Below are positions 56,569 through 64,000 of a stretch of 64,000 nucleotides of DNA, in pieces; the first letter of the stretch is position 1; every line of letters begins with the position of its first letter. Under the pieces are notes generated by a model that was not told the DNA's origin, searched no databases, and saw only the letters and a list, made by a program, of their open reading frames with translations. Source of the DNA: Cylindrospermum stagnale PCC 7417. Lineage in GTDB: Bacteria; Cyanobacteriota; Cyanobacteriia; Cyanobacteriales; Nostocaceae. Location: positions 1,773,001 to 1,837,000 of the forward strand of contig NC_019757.1 of NCBI RefSeq assembly GCF_000317535.1, in the 5' to 3' direction. Made by a program: the position numbers and the translations under genes.

Positions 56569-57654
56569 ATGCGAATTGCTCAAATTGCCCCATTATGGGA
56601 GAGAGTACCACCTCCAGCTTATGGCGGCATAGAGTTGGTCGTAGCATTGCTAACTGATGAATTAGTCCGACGGGGTCACGAAGTTACCCTATTTGCATCG
56701 GGAGATTCTCTCAGTTTGGCAAAGTTAGTGTCAGTTCATCCCCGTGCGCTTCGACTTGATCCTACTGTCAAAGATTGCGCTATCTATGACTCGCTACAAC
56801 TAGCTACAGTCTACGAGCGGGCAGAAGAGTTTGATATTATTCACTCCCATTTGGGACATGGGACACTGCCCTACGTCAATCTTGTCAACACACCCACGGT
56901 TCACACGTTGCACGGGATTTTTACACCTGACAACGAAAAGATGTTTAAATTTGCGAAGAAACAACCCTATATCAATATTTCCCAGTCACAAAAGGAACCC
57001 AGGTTAGGGCTGAATTATGTAGCCACGGTCTACAACGGTATTGATGTCAGTAGTTATAAGTTTCACGCCCAACCAGAAGATCCTCCTTACCTGGCGTTTT
57101 TGGGTCGGTTGTCTCCAGAGAAGGGGCCGCATCTAGCAATTGCTGTTGCTAAAAAAGCCGGTTGGCGGTTGAAAATAGCAGGTAAGGTGGATGTGGTGGA
57201 CGTGGAATATTTTGAGCAGGAAATTAAACCGCATATTGACGGCGAGCAAATTCAGTATTTAGGTGAAGCTAACCATACTCAAAAAAATGCCTTGATGGGA
57301 GGGGCTGTGGCAACTTTGTTCCCCATCACCTGGCGGGAACCTTTTGGGTTGGTGATGGTAGAATCAATGGCTTCGGGTACGCCAGTGATTGCGATGAAAC
57401 TAGGGTCTACTGAAGAAGTAATTACCCACGGAGAAACAGGTTTTCTCTGCAATAACACAGAAGAGTTTATTAGTGCGCTTGATAAAATAGCCGATTTAGA
57501 CCGCTATGCTTGTCGGCAGTATGTAGAAAAGCATTTTAGTGTGCAGCAGATGACCGATGGCTATGAGGCGGTTTATCAACAAGTCTTAGCCGAAAAATTT
57601 GCTAAGAATGGCCATTCCCGGAGTTTTGCCGGTTTAGCTAAGAGCCGCACTTAG
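56569..57654 (+). CDS. GT4 family glycosyltransferase
   Basis: 361 residues. The start is the ATG at 56569, six bases after TTAGGAGA (56555-56562); an upstream TTG at 56563 overlaps that spacer. N-domain: RIAQIAPLWERVPPPAYGGI, LVRRGHEVTLFASGDS, FDIIHSHLGH. C-domain: LAFLGRLSPEKGPHLAIAVA, KIAGKVD, and the E-x7-E motif EPFGLVMVESMASGTPVIA. The PPPAYGGIE start is typical of a subgroup that transfers mannose or glucose in compatible-solute or glycolipid synthesis. The exact donor is unknown. Confidence 0.93.
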   Translation: MRIAQIAPLWERVPPPAYGGIELVVALLTDELVRRGHEVTLFASGDSLSLAKLVSVHPRALRLDPTVKDCAIYDSLQLATVYERAEEFDIIHSHLGHGTLPYVNLVNTPTVHTLHGIFTPDNEKMFKFAKKQPYINISQSQKEPRLGLNYVATVYNGIDVSSYKFHAQPEDPPYLAFLGRLSPEKGPHLAIAVAKKAGWRLKIAGKVDVVDVEYFEQEIKPHIDGEQIQYLGEANHTQKNALMGGAVATLFPITWREPFGLVMVESMASGTPVIAMKLGSTEEVITHGETGFLCNNTEEFISALDKIADLDRYACRQYVEKHFSVQQMTDGYEAVYQQVLAEKFAKNGHSRSFAGLAKSRT

Positions 57655-57659
57655 GCAGT

Positions 57660-58055
57660 CTAAACTGAGATGAATTTAGCTCTAATTGTTTCTATGCGTT
57701 GGCGATTTACCCCTAAATCGCTTTCGCCCAAGCGGGAGGCCGAACGAACTTGGATGACCTTAGTTTTAGGGTCTAGATAGAATTCCACATCGTCTACAAA
57801 TCCCATCAAAGCACTTTTGAATTCTGCATATATATAATCCTCACTTTCAGTAATTATCTTAGTTCTAGGTAAGGACTGAATGATTCTTTCGAGAAAGGCG
57901 ATCGCTTTTTCTGGGGTAGTTGTGAAAGTCAACGGTGCAATTTGGTGTGTGGGATCGGAACTTTGACTGGAAACGCAGTTAGGGCTGTTAGGGCAGGGTG
58001 CTAATCTACCGTCACGAACACCTAAATTACTTGGTCTTTGTCCTGCAAAAATCAT
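57660..58055 (-). CDS. DUF1499 domain-containing protein
   Basis: 131 residues. LAPCPNSPNCVSSQ at residues 18-31 is the DUF1499 signature, followed by IAPLTF, EDYIYAEFKSALMGFVDDVE and VIQVRSASRLGESDLGVNRQ. It is a small conserved family of unknown function, in some members exported. No signal peptide is seen here. It converges on the glycosyltransferase gene, with 5 bases between the stops. Confidence 0.92.
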   Translation of the reverse strand: MIFAGQRPSNLGVRDGRLAPCPNSPNCVSSQSSDPTHQIAPLTFTTTPEKAIAFLERIIQSLPRTKIITESEDYIYAEFKSALMGFVDDVEFYLDPKTKVIQVRSASRLGESDLGVNRQRIETIRAKFISV

Positions 58056-58490
58056 AATGCTGTATGTTGGTAAAGAAATAATTCAACTGTTATCCAGTAT
58101 AGTTTACCAGGATTTACATATATTAAGAGGATTCTGTCATTTTCTAGGCGTAGTCCAAAAGTCTGGAAAAACCAGCTATCAGCAGGGGTAAGAGGGTCTA
58201 GACAGATGCAATGAAAATGAAAATCAGGGTTGCGGAATCTATTTTAATCTGGTTCTTATTTGGATACCTCATTTGGCATTGTCTCGATAAATAAGTGTAT
58301 TAATTTAGTCTAAATAAAAAGCAGACATTTTATCTATATTTACCCCTTCTTTATTTCTTCCCAGGTAGTTGAGTACCCATTTCAGTTAATGCTGAGAAAA
58401 TGAGCTAAACGATGAGTAACCCAACACCTGTAACAAAAGTTAGTAAATGGTGATTCATCAGTATAGAAATAACCTGTTACTCTGTAGTAT
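58056..58490. other. Intergenic region before the tRNA-like cluster
   Basis: 435 AT-rich bases with no gene recognised on either strand. A promoter for the tRNA-like array or the SDR gene may be here, but none could be placed. Confidence 0.4.
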
Positions 58491-58563
58491 GGAAGTGGTA
58501 GCTCAACTGGAAGAGCGCTCGACAGCCAATCGGGAGGTTGTGAGTTCAAGTCTCACCCCTTCC
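58491..58563 (+). tRNA. Degenerate tRNA-like gene, anticodon GCC (Gly-like)
   Basis: Cloverleaf by hand: acceptor GGAAGTG/CCCTTCC with one T-C mismatch, D stem GCTC/GAGC, anticodon stem CTCGA/TCGGG with one T-G pair, loop CAGCCAA, T stem GTGAG/CTCAC with loop TTCAAGT. The anticodon would be GCC, but base 33 is A instead of the invariant T, and there are three bases instead of two between acceptor and D stems. Probably non-functional or an unusual array tRNA. Confidence 0.6.
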
Positions 58564-58592
58564 AAAAAAAATAATGTACTACACTGTAATAT

Positions 58593-58665
58593 GGAAGTGG
58601 TAGTTTAATTGGAAAAACGCTTGACTTTCACTCAAGAGGTTGTGAGTTCAAATCTCACCCCTTCC
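58593..58665 (+). tRNA. tRNA-Glu(UUC)-like gene
   Basis: Acceptor GGAAGTG/CCCTTCC (the same single mismatch as its neighbour), D stem GTTT/AAAC, perfect anticodon stem CTTGA/TCAAG with loop CTTTCAC (T33, anticodon TTC at 58627-58629), and T stem GTGAG/CTCAC with loop TTCAAAT. It shares acceptor and T arm with the first gene, so the two arose by duplication. The standard cyanobacterial tRNA-Glu has a different acceptor stem. Confidence 0.7.
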
Positions 58666-58675
58666 AACATTTTAC

Positions 58676-58747
58676 GGGGGCTGTAGCTCAACGGAGGAGC
58701 AGGGGAATCATAACCCAAGGTTGGAGGTTCAACTCCTCCCAGTCTCC
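58676..58747 (+). tRNA. Degenerate tRNA-Met-like gene, anticodon CAU
   Basis: Acceptor GGGGCTG/CAGTCTC with two G-T pairs, D stem GCTC/GAGC with a short loop, T stem GGAGG/CCTCC with loop TTCAACT, anticodon loop ATCATAA (CAT at 58709-58711). The anticodon stem GGGGA/CCCAA pairs at only two positions. It ends 25 bases before the SDR start codon. Confidence 0.6.
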
Positions 58748-58772
58748 ACTTGTCACACTAGTGAGGGGAAGA

Positions 58773-60101
58773 ATGATTCCACCAGAGGAATTGGAAATTT
58801 GTCTCAAGGTTTTGCAGCAGATATCAGAAGATCCGACGCTGATTAATTCTCATGAGCGTTGTAAAAGTCTGATTGCTAAAATTTATAAAAATGGCAAGAA
58901 AGGCACGCGTCGGGCAATTCAGCAACATGAAAAGGCTGAAGACAGACAGATTCAGGCGATGACTTTAATGGTACAAAGCCAACATTTTCCAAAACCCCCG
59001 GTGGCTTTACCCGATGCCTCTAAGTTAATCACCAAAAAGCTGAATAATCCAAAAAACTGCTATATCTGCAAAGCACCTTACAGCGATATTCATTTCTTTT
59101 ACCATTGCCTGTGTCCCACCTGCGCTGCATTTAACTATGACCAGCGTAGTCAGCGAACAGATTTAACTGGACGTGTGGCTTTGGTGACTGGGGGACGGGT
59201 GAAAATTGGCTATCAGGTGGCATTAAGAATGCTCCGCGATGGTGCTAGGGTGATTGTTACAACGAGGTTTCCTGGTGATAGTGTACGCCGCTTTAGTGAG
59301 GAACCTGATTTTGCCGAATGGCGATCGCATTTGCAAATACATGGGCTAGATTTACGTTATATTCCCGCTGTGGAAGCATTTGTAGGGCATCTTTGCCAGA
59401 CGGAATCGGCAATTGATATCATCATCAACAACGCCGCTCAAACTATCAAACGTCCTCTGGAATTCTATCAACATCTGTTGGCAAAGGAAGAAAACCCACA
59501 GAATTGTTTACTAGAAACGCAACCAAACTACAGCAATCTCCTTTCCACAACCAGTGCTTATTTTCCAGCTAATACCTTTGATGCAGATGGTCAACAATTA
59601 GATATGCGACCTAGCAATAGTTGGCTAATGAAATTGGCACAAGTGAATACAATGGAAATGTTAGAGGTGCAGTTAGTCAACGCCGTAGCACCATTTATGT
59701 TCAACAGTCAACTGAAGCCGTTAATCATGCGATCGCCATTTGAGCGACGTTTTATTATTAACGTATCGGCAATGGAGGGGCAATTTAACCGGGAAAATAA
59801 AACGGTATACCATCCTCATACAAACATGGCTAAAGCTGCTTTGAACATGATGACTCGGACATCAGCAGCAGATTATGCCCATGATGGCATTTTTATGAAC
59901 AGCGTTGATACTGGCTGGATTACTGATGAAAATCCATACAATAAAAAAACTTATTTACAGGAAACTAGAGGCTTTTATCCCCCACTGGATGTAATTGATG
60001 GGATGGCACGGATTTATGATCCGATTGTTCAAGGGTTGAAAGATATTGCCGAGCCTTTGTATGGTCATTTTCTCAAAGATTATGCCCCACACCCTTGGTA
60101 A
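58773..60101 (+). CDS. Atypical SDR oxidoreductase with N-terminal zinc ribbon
   Basis: 442 residues from the ATG at 58773, behind GAGGGG (58763-58768); the upstream GTG at 58761 is less likely. Residues 1-85 are helical. A CYIC...CLCPTC zinc ribbon follows near 100-120. From about 130 there is a Rossmann SDR domain (GRVALVTGGRVKIGYQVALR, DIIINNAAQTI, INVSAMEG). The usual YxxxK catalytic pair is replaced: the segment reads HTNMAKAALNMMTRTSA, with Thr where Tyr is expected. The enzyme is therefore either inactive as a classical dehydrogenase or uses a different residue. An LRR protein gene follows 29 bases later. Confidence 0.9.
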   Translation: MIPPEELEICLKVLQQISEDPTLINSHERCKSLIAKIYKNGKKGTRRAIQQHEKAEDRQIQAMTLMVQSQHFPKPPVALPDASKLITKKLNNPKNCYICKAPYSDIHFFYHCLCPTCAAFNYDQRSQRTDLTGRVALVTGGRVKIGYQVALRMLRDGARVIVTTRFPGDSVRRFSEEPDFAEWRSHLQIHGLDLRYIPAVEAFVGHLCQTESAIDIIINNAAQTIKRPLEFYQHLLAKEENPQNCLLETQPNYSNLLSTTSAYFPANTFDADGQQLDMRPSNSWLMKLAQVNTMEMLEVQLVNAVAPFMFNSQLKPLIMRSPFERRFIINVSAMEGQFNRENKTVYHPHTNMAKAALNMMTRTSAADYAHDGIFMNSVDTGWITDENPYNKKTYLQETRGFYPPLDVIDGMARIYDPIVQGLKDIAEPLYGHFLKDYAPHPW

Positions 60102-60130
60102 GCGATTTAAAATTTAAAATCCAAAATTAT

Positions 60131-61297
60131 ATGAACGAACAAATTATTCATTGCCCAATTCATGATGTTATGGAAACAGCATCCGATGTGCTGGAGGCAA
60201 TTTTCCCTTTAATTGAACATCTGCAAACTAATATCCCTGTGACCCGACAAACAACCTTTCCCCGTGGTATAGTGATGCCAGATGGGCGACTAGATTTGTG
60301 CAAACAAGGTCTTGGTTATTTGGGATTTCAGCCGATTGCTGAAGCATTAGCAGCTAATAAGACGATCGCTAGTTTGCTTTTGGGTACTAATGGTATTGGT
60401 AATGCTGGGGCTGCTGATGTGGCCAAGTTGATTGAATGCAACCAGCATTTAGAAGTTGTTTATCTAGGCTGTAATCAGATTGCAGATATTAGTGAACTAG
60501 CTAACGCCTTGACTAAAAATACATCCGTGACAGGACTATGGCTAAAGCGTAACCCTATTGGTTTATCGGGGGCAAGTTTTATTGCTGAGATGCTATGTCA
60601 TAATCACAGTATCCGCACCCTTGATTTAGTGAATACTAACATTGGTGATCAAGGGTTGGCGATAATAATTGATGCTCTAATTCATCAAAATCGTACAGTT
60701 GAGCGTTTATATTTGGGAGGAAATCAAATTGATTGTAAAGGGGCGCAACTCCTAGCAACTTTACTCAGAAAAAACTCGGCAATTAAGGCAATTTTGCTTA
60801 ACGTTAATGATTTGGGTGATGCTGGTGCTGTGGCGTTAGCTGAAGCTTTACAGCAGAATCATACCTTAGTTGAACTTGGAGTTGCTAGTAATGGTATTAC
60901 GCCTCAAGGGGGAATTCGCTTAATCGAAGCTATCCAAAAACATCCCGCATTAGTAAATGTGGATTTGGGCTATAGTCAATCAACGCGAGTGCTTGGTGCA
61001 ATTGCTAACTCGCTGGGTGATGCGGGTGCAGAGGCGATCGCTAATTTGTTGGTAAATAACCAAACTCTCCGAAAAATCAATCTGCGGCGTAATGGCATCA
61101 CAGAACAGGGTAAACTTTCCCTGATTGCTGGATTGCAGCACAACAGAACAATCCGCCAACTGATTCTTGATGGTAAACAGCATTCGCAGATTACAGCACT
61201 AATCCAACGCAATTTTAACTTAGAACTAGAGAAAGATTTGGCTATTGCTCGTGATGTTGCCCTGATTAAGAGCGTATATCGGGGGCAGATACAGTAG
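60131..61297 (+). CDS. Leucine-rich repeat protein (ribonuclease-inhibitor type)
   Basis: About 388 residues from the ATG at 60131; the frame opens at a TTG at 60095 inside the upstream gene. After about 60 N-terminal residues come about nine 28-residue LRRs of the RI/NLR type (IAEALAANKTIASLLLGTNG, LEVVYLGCNQI, TGLWLKRNPIG, VERLYLGGNQID and so on). There is no signal peptide, so it is probably a cytoplasmic protein-interaction scaffold. It lies directly downstream of the atypical SDR in the same direction, which suggests that the two act together. Confidence 0.9.
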   Translation: MNEQIIHCPIHDVMETASDVLEAIFPLIEHLQTNIPVTRQTTFPRGIVMPDGRLDLCKQGLGYLGFQPIAEALAANKTIASLLLGTNGIGNAGAADVAKLIECNQHLEVVYLGCNQIADISELANALTKNTSVTGLWLKRNPIGLSGASFIAEMLCHNHSIRTLDLVNTNIGDQGLAIIIDALIHQNRTVERLYLGGNQIDCKGAQLLATLLRKNSAIKAILLNVNDLGDAGAVALAEALQQNHTLVELGVASNGITPQGGIRLIEAIQKHPALVNVDLGYSQSTRVLGAIANSLGDAGAEAIANLLVNNQTLRKINLRRNGITEQGKLSLIAGLQHNRTIRQLILDGKQHSQITALIQRNFNLELEKDLAIARDVALIKSVYRGQIQ

Positions 61298-61365
61298 TTT
61301 TCGGATGAAACCACACTGTAGATGTCTCTACAAGATATCTATTCCATTCACATTCCAAGCGCCGT

Positions 61366-63027
61366 ATGGTAGTTCTCCACCCGCTTTCACATTTCCTCAA
61401 CTCTAACTCAACAATTCTCCTCTCACCCCCCAGCTATGACTACGAAGGGCGCTGTCCCGAAAGTGGCGAACGACTGAGACTACCCCGCACTGCTTTGGTA
61501 GAAGCTGTTGCATTTGGTTTAATGCAACAGCTTACCCAAAATCACCTTTATTCCCGTGAAGGCAAGATGTACGGAGTTTTGCTAGTGGAACTACCTACAG
61601 GTGAACAAAGGGTAATCAAAGCCTTTTCCGGTTTGTTGAATAATTGCAGTGTGGTTGAAGGTTGGGTGACACCAATTCCCGGACGTGATCAAGTAGCTTT
61701 AGAAGAAGCCCGGACTTTAGCTGAATTAGAGGCGATTAAGCAAGAACTGATTAGTTTAAAGCAACTCCCGGTTCGTCAACAATCCGCAACCATAGCGAGT
61801 GAATTTGAGCAGCAGTTACAATCAATGTGCATGAGCCATCGCGCCAGCAAACAGCAACGACAAGAAAAACGCCTGCAAATCTGCGAAACCCTGACAGCCG
61901 AAGCACTCACCATCGCCCTAGAACAACTCGATGCCGAAAGCCGTCAGCAAGGAATTGAACGCCGACACCTCAAACGCGAACAAAATGATGCTTTGCAGCC
62001 CCTCCAGCAGCTAATTACAGCCGCAGATGAACGAATTAGCGAACTAAAACAACAGCGCAAAACACTATCTCGCCAACTGCAAGCACAAATGCACGCCGCC
62101 TACAGTTTGACTAATTTTTCTGGGCAATCCTTATCATTACAGCAATTGATGCCAGGAGGTTTGCCAACGGGGACAGGAGATTGTTGTGCGCCAAAGCTGC
62201 TGCACTATGCAGCCACACATAACCTCAAACCCTTGGCAATGGCGGAATTTTGGTGGGGAACATCTTTAGCAAATCAAGACAAAATTCAGGGAGAATTTTA
62301 TGGCGCTTGTGCAGAACGCTGTCAACCATTAATGGGGTTTCTGCTATCAGGATTAAAACCTCACCCCCCAGCCTTCAGCCCCGCTTCTACGATGGGAGAG
62401 GTGCCGATTATTTATGAAGATCAATGGCTGATTGCTGTAAACAAACCCCCAGGATTGCTTTCAGTACCTGGACGTTATCGCCATAACCAAGACAGTGTTC
62501 TCAGTCGCTTGCGTCATCTGTTGCCTGAAAAAGAGGCAATTACATCTGTGCATCGCTTAGATCAAGAAACCTCTGGTATTTTGCTGCTGGCACGCGATCG
62601 CTTAACCTATCGTCAACTAAGTTGGCAATTTCAGCAACGGCAGATTCACAAAGTTTATGAAGCCATACTTGCCGGTACTGTAACAACTGATCAAGGCGTG
62701 ATTGAATTACCGTTATGGGGAAATCCTGAAAACCGCCCCTATCAACAAGTTGATCAACAACGGGGTAAACCCAGCTTGACACACTTCCGGGTGATGGCGC
62801 AGTTTGGAGAGTATACCCGTGTAGAGTTTACACCGCTGACAGGACGCACCCACCAGCTGCGGGTTCACGCTGCCGATGAGCGAGGATTGGGAATAAGGAT
62901 ATTAGGCGATCGCCTTTATGGTTGCAGTGCAGTTGCCCAGCGGTTATATCTGCACGCGCGGGAACTGATTTTTCAGCATCCGCAATCGGGGGAAACTCTG
63001 CATTTGCAAATAGAAACCCCATTTTGA
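61366..63027 (+). CDS. RluA-family pseudouridine synthase with long N-terminal extension
   Basis: 553 residues. The C-terminal catalytic domain (from about 345) has IYEDQWLIAVNKPPGLLSVP, the catalytic HRLDQETSGILLLARD with its Asp, KVYEAILAGTV and LTGRTHQLRVHAA. It isomerises uridine to pseudouridine in rRNA or tRNA. The first 340 residues are not part of the usual enzyme. They include a charged coiled-coil stretch (about 150-245, EEARTLAELEAIKQELISLK onwards) and a Cys-containing segment (GDCCAPKLLHYAA, FYGACAERCQP). This longer form occurs in cyanobacteria and some other bacteria. Target specificity is unknown. Confidence 0.93.
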   Translation: MVVLHPLSHFLNSNSTILLSPPSYDYEGRCPESGERLRLPRTALVEAVAFGLMQQLTQNHLYSREGKMYGVLLVELPTGEQRVIKAFSGLLNNCSVVEGWVTPIPGRDQVALEEARTLAELEAIKQELISLKQLPVRQQSATIASEFEQQLQSMCMSHRASKQQRQEKRLQICETLTAEALTIALEQLDAESRQQGIERRHLKREQNDALQPLQQLITAADERISELKQQRKTLSRQLQAQMHAAYSLTNFSGQSLSLQQLMPGGLPTGTGDCCAPKLLHYAATHNLKPLAMAEFWWGTSLANQDKIQGEFYGACAERCQPLMGFLLSGLKPHPPAFSPASTMGEVPIIYEDQWLIAVNKPPGLLSVPGRYRHNQDSVLSRLRHLLPEKEAITSVHRLDQETSGILLLARDRLTYRQLSWQFQQRQIHKVYEAILAGTVTTDQGVIELPLWGNPENRPYQQVDQQRGKPSLTHFRVMAQFGEYTRVEFTPLTGRTHQLRVHAADERGLGIRILGDRLYGCSAVAQRLYLHARELIFQHPQSGETLHLQIETPF

Positions 63028-63068
63028 CGAGCATCAGGGACTTCCAAATCATAAAATATCCCAAATTT

Positions 63069-63129
63069 TCTTGTGGGGTGGGCTTCTAGCCCGGAATATG
63101 GGACTGGCTTTCCGGCCCATCCCACAAGA
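63069..63129. repeat. Small inverted-repeat element
   Basis: 15-bp imperfect inverted ends (TCTTGTGGGGTGGGC at 63069-63083 and GCCCATCCCACAAGA at 63115-63129, 14 of 15 matching) around a second inner GGGC/GCCC pair. It is non-coding and lies between convergent genes. Confidence 0.75.
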
Positions 63130-63236
63130 TTAGGTAATTTATTTCTTGGAAATCCCTAAGCGACTTCCAAATAAAAAATGGCGTTGCTGATTTTATCTAC
63201 GAAAATGATTTTGGACTTTACCAAAACCTTTGTTTG

Positions 63237-63262
63237 TAGAGACGTTGCATGCAACGTCTCTA
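63237..63262. repeat. 26-bp perfect palindrome
   Basis: Perfect palindrome with half-site TAGAGACGTTGCA. A degenerate copy occurs at 23424-23449, so it is a dispersed element. It lies 34 bases after the stop side of the EAL gene and could end its transcript. Confidence 0.8.
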
Positions 63263-63295
63263 TATTCTATTTTGGAGATGTCTAATTAGTAAAAA

Positions 63296-64000
63296 TCATA
63301 CAGATAAGACGCTGCTGCCGCAGATTTCCAACTGTTGAGAACTTTTTTTCAACATCTGGGGGATTGTATCAGTAGCGACAGGGCGACTAAAGTAGAACCC
63401 CTGAGCTTCGTGGCAGCCTCGCATTTGCAGATATTCAAGCTGTTCTTGAGTTTCCACACCCTCTGCCGTGATCTTTAACCGGAGACTCTTTGCTAGGGCA
63501 ATGATAGCATCGGTTACAGCTGCGCTATCAGGATTGGACATTACATCCTGCACAAATGACCGATCAATCTTGAGTTTATTAACAGGAAGGCGCTTCAAGT
63601 AATTGAGAGAGGAATAGCCGGTGCCGAAGTCATCTAAAGCCAAGGATATGCCTAGTTCTCGTAATTTTTCTAAGGTTTTAATCGATTGCTGAATGTCAGC
63701 CATCAGAAAGCTTTCAGTCACTTCCAATTCCAAATAAGACGCTTCTAGTCCAGTTTCCTGAAGAACTTGGCTGACAATCTCCACTAAATTCGGTTGTTCA
63801 AACTGTCGAGCTGACAGGTTTACCGATATGCGAATTGGCGAAAGTCCAGCAAGCTGCCAAGCACGGTTTTGAGCACAGGCTGTTCGCAATACCCATTCCC
63901 CAAGTGGTACGATCAAACCATTGGCTTCTGCAATCGGAATAAACTTTGCTGGAGAAACTAACCCTTGCGTGGGATGTTGCCAGCGAACTAGCGCTTCAGT
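63296..64000 (-). CDS. EAL-domain protein (c-di-GMP phosphodiesterase), 5' end beyond window
   Basis: The frame stays open to the right edge, so only the C-terminal 234 residues are visible. They cover most of an EAL domain: TEALVRWQHP (the EAL motif), FIPIAEANGLIVPLGEWVLR, ISVNLSARQF, LELEVTESFL, LALDDFGTGYSSLNYLKRLP, KIDRSFVQDV and ITAEGVETQEQL. The acidic and Lys residues needed for metal binding and catalysis are present, so the domain should hydrolyse c-di-GMP. Sensor and GGDEF domains, usual upstream in cyanobacteria, cannot be seen. Confidence 0.93.
   Translation of the reverse strand, partial: TEALVRWQHPTQGLVSPAKFIPIAEANGLIVPLGEWVLRTACAQNRAWQLAGLSPIRISVNLSARQFEQPNLVEIVSQVLQETGLEASYLELEVTESFLMADIQQSIKTLEKLRELGISLALDDFGTGYSSLNYLKRLPVNKLKIDRSFVQDVMSNPDSAAVTDAIIALAKSLRLKITAEGVETQEQLEYLQMRGCHEAQGFYFSRPVATDTIPQMLKKSSQQLEICGSSVLSV

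Overview
The window is chromosomal DNA of a filamentous, Nostoc-type cyanobacterium. The evidence is the frequent HIP1 octamer GCGATCGC (for example in the NRPS genes and near 23234, 30928 and 42799), a (TTGGTCA)9 heptamer array of the STRR type known from heterocystous cyanobacteria, many short dispersed palindromes, moderate-to-low GC, and proteins typical of the group (thiE with an N-terminal extra domain, DUF1517, kinase-FGE fusion, DUF1565/SPOR and SLH proteins).

Left end (1-17559, + strand): the 3' part of a nonribosomal peptide cluster. It holds a truncated [A]-PCP-E protein, a C-A-PCP-E protein, a C-A-PCP-C-A-PCP-reductase protein, then an aldo/keto reductase, a JmjC/cupin-8 dioxygenase and an MFS exporter, all co-directional. 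Hand-read A-domain codes suggest ...D-Xaa, D-Gln, a basic residue (Orn/Lys/Arg type), then Gly, with reductive release as an aldehyde or alcohol.

17740-23222 (- strand): an ABC exporter operon of GldA/GldF/GldG type plus a DUF4340 protein, followed by purU. A 42-bp coding repeat and the heptamer array lie in or next to the gldG-like gene.

23898-30911 (+): a two-gene restriction/defence candidate, an Eco57I/type IIG-like adenine methylase and a PLD-nuclease/SNF2-helicase fusion, separated by a 161-bp tandem duplication.

31097-42197: cell-surface and accessory genes. These are a DUF1565-SLH protein without signal peptide and its exported DUF1565-SPOR paralogue, a protein carrying the linker motif of eCIS-core (DUF4157) proteins, a GH13 enzyme, and a decaying DJ-1/PfpI operon with one poly-A frameshift and one EthD/DJ-1 chimera.

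42356-49761: thiE-thiS, a glycosyltransferase, a 1.9-kb gene-poor AT-rich stretch, a DUF1517 membrane protein and a Ser/Thr kinase-FGE fusion.

50767-54951: a DUF2235 hydrolase, a cyclooxygenase-like haem dioxygenase and a catalase-related protein, which together look like an oxylipin pathway. The last two are separated by a MITE-like element.

55215-64000: an orphan PotC-type permease, a glycosyltransferase, a DUF1499 protein, three degenerate tandem tRNA-like genes, an atypical SDR with a zinc ribbon, an LRR protein, an RluA-type pseudouridine synthase with a long N-terminal extension, and the C-terminal part of an EAL-domain protein cut by the window edge.
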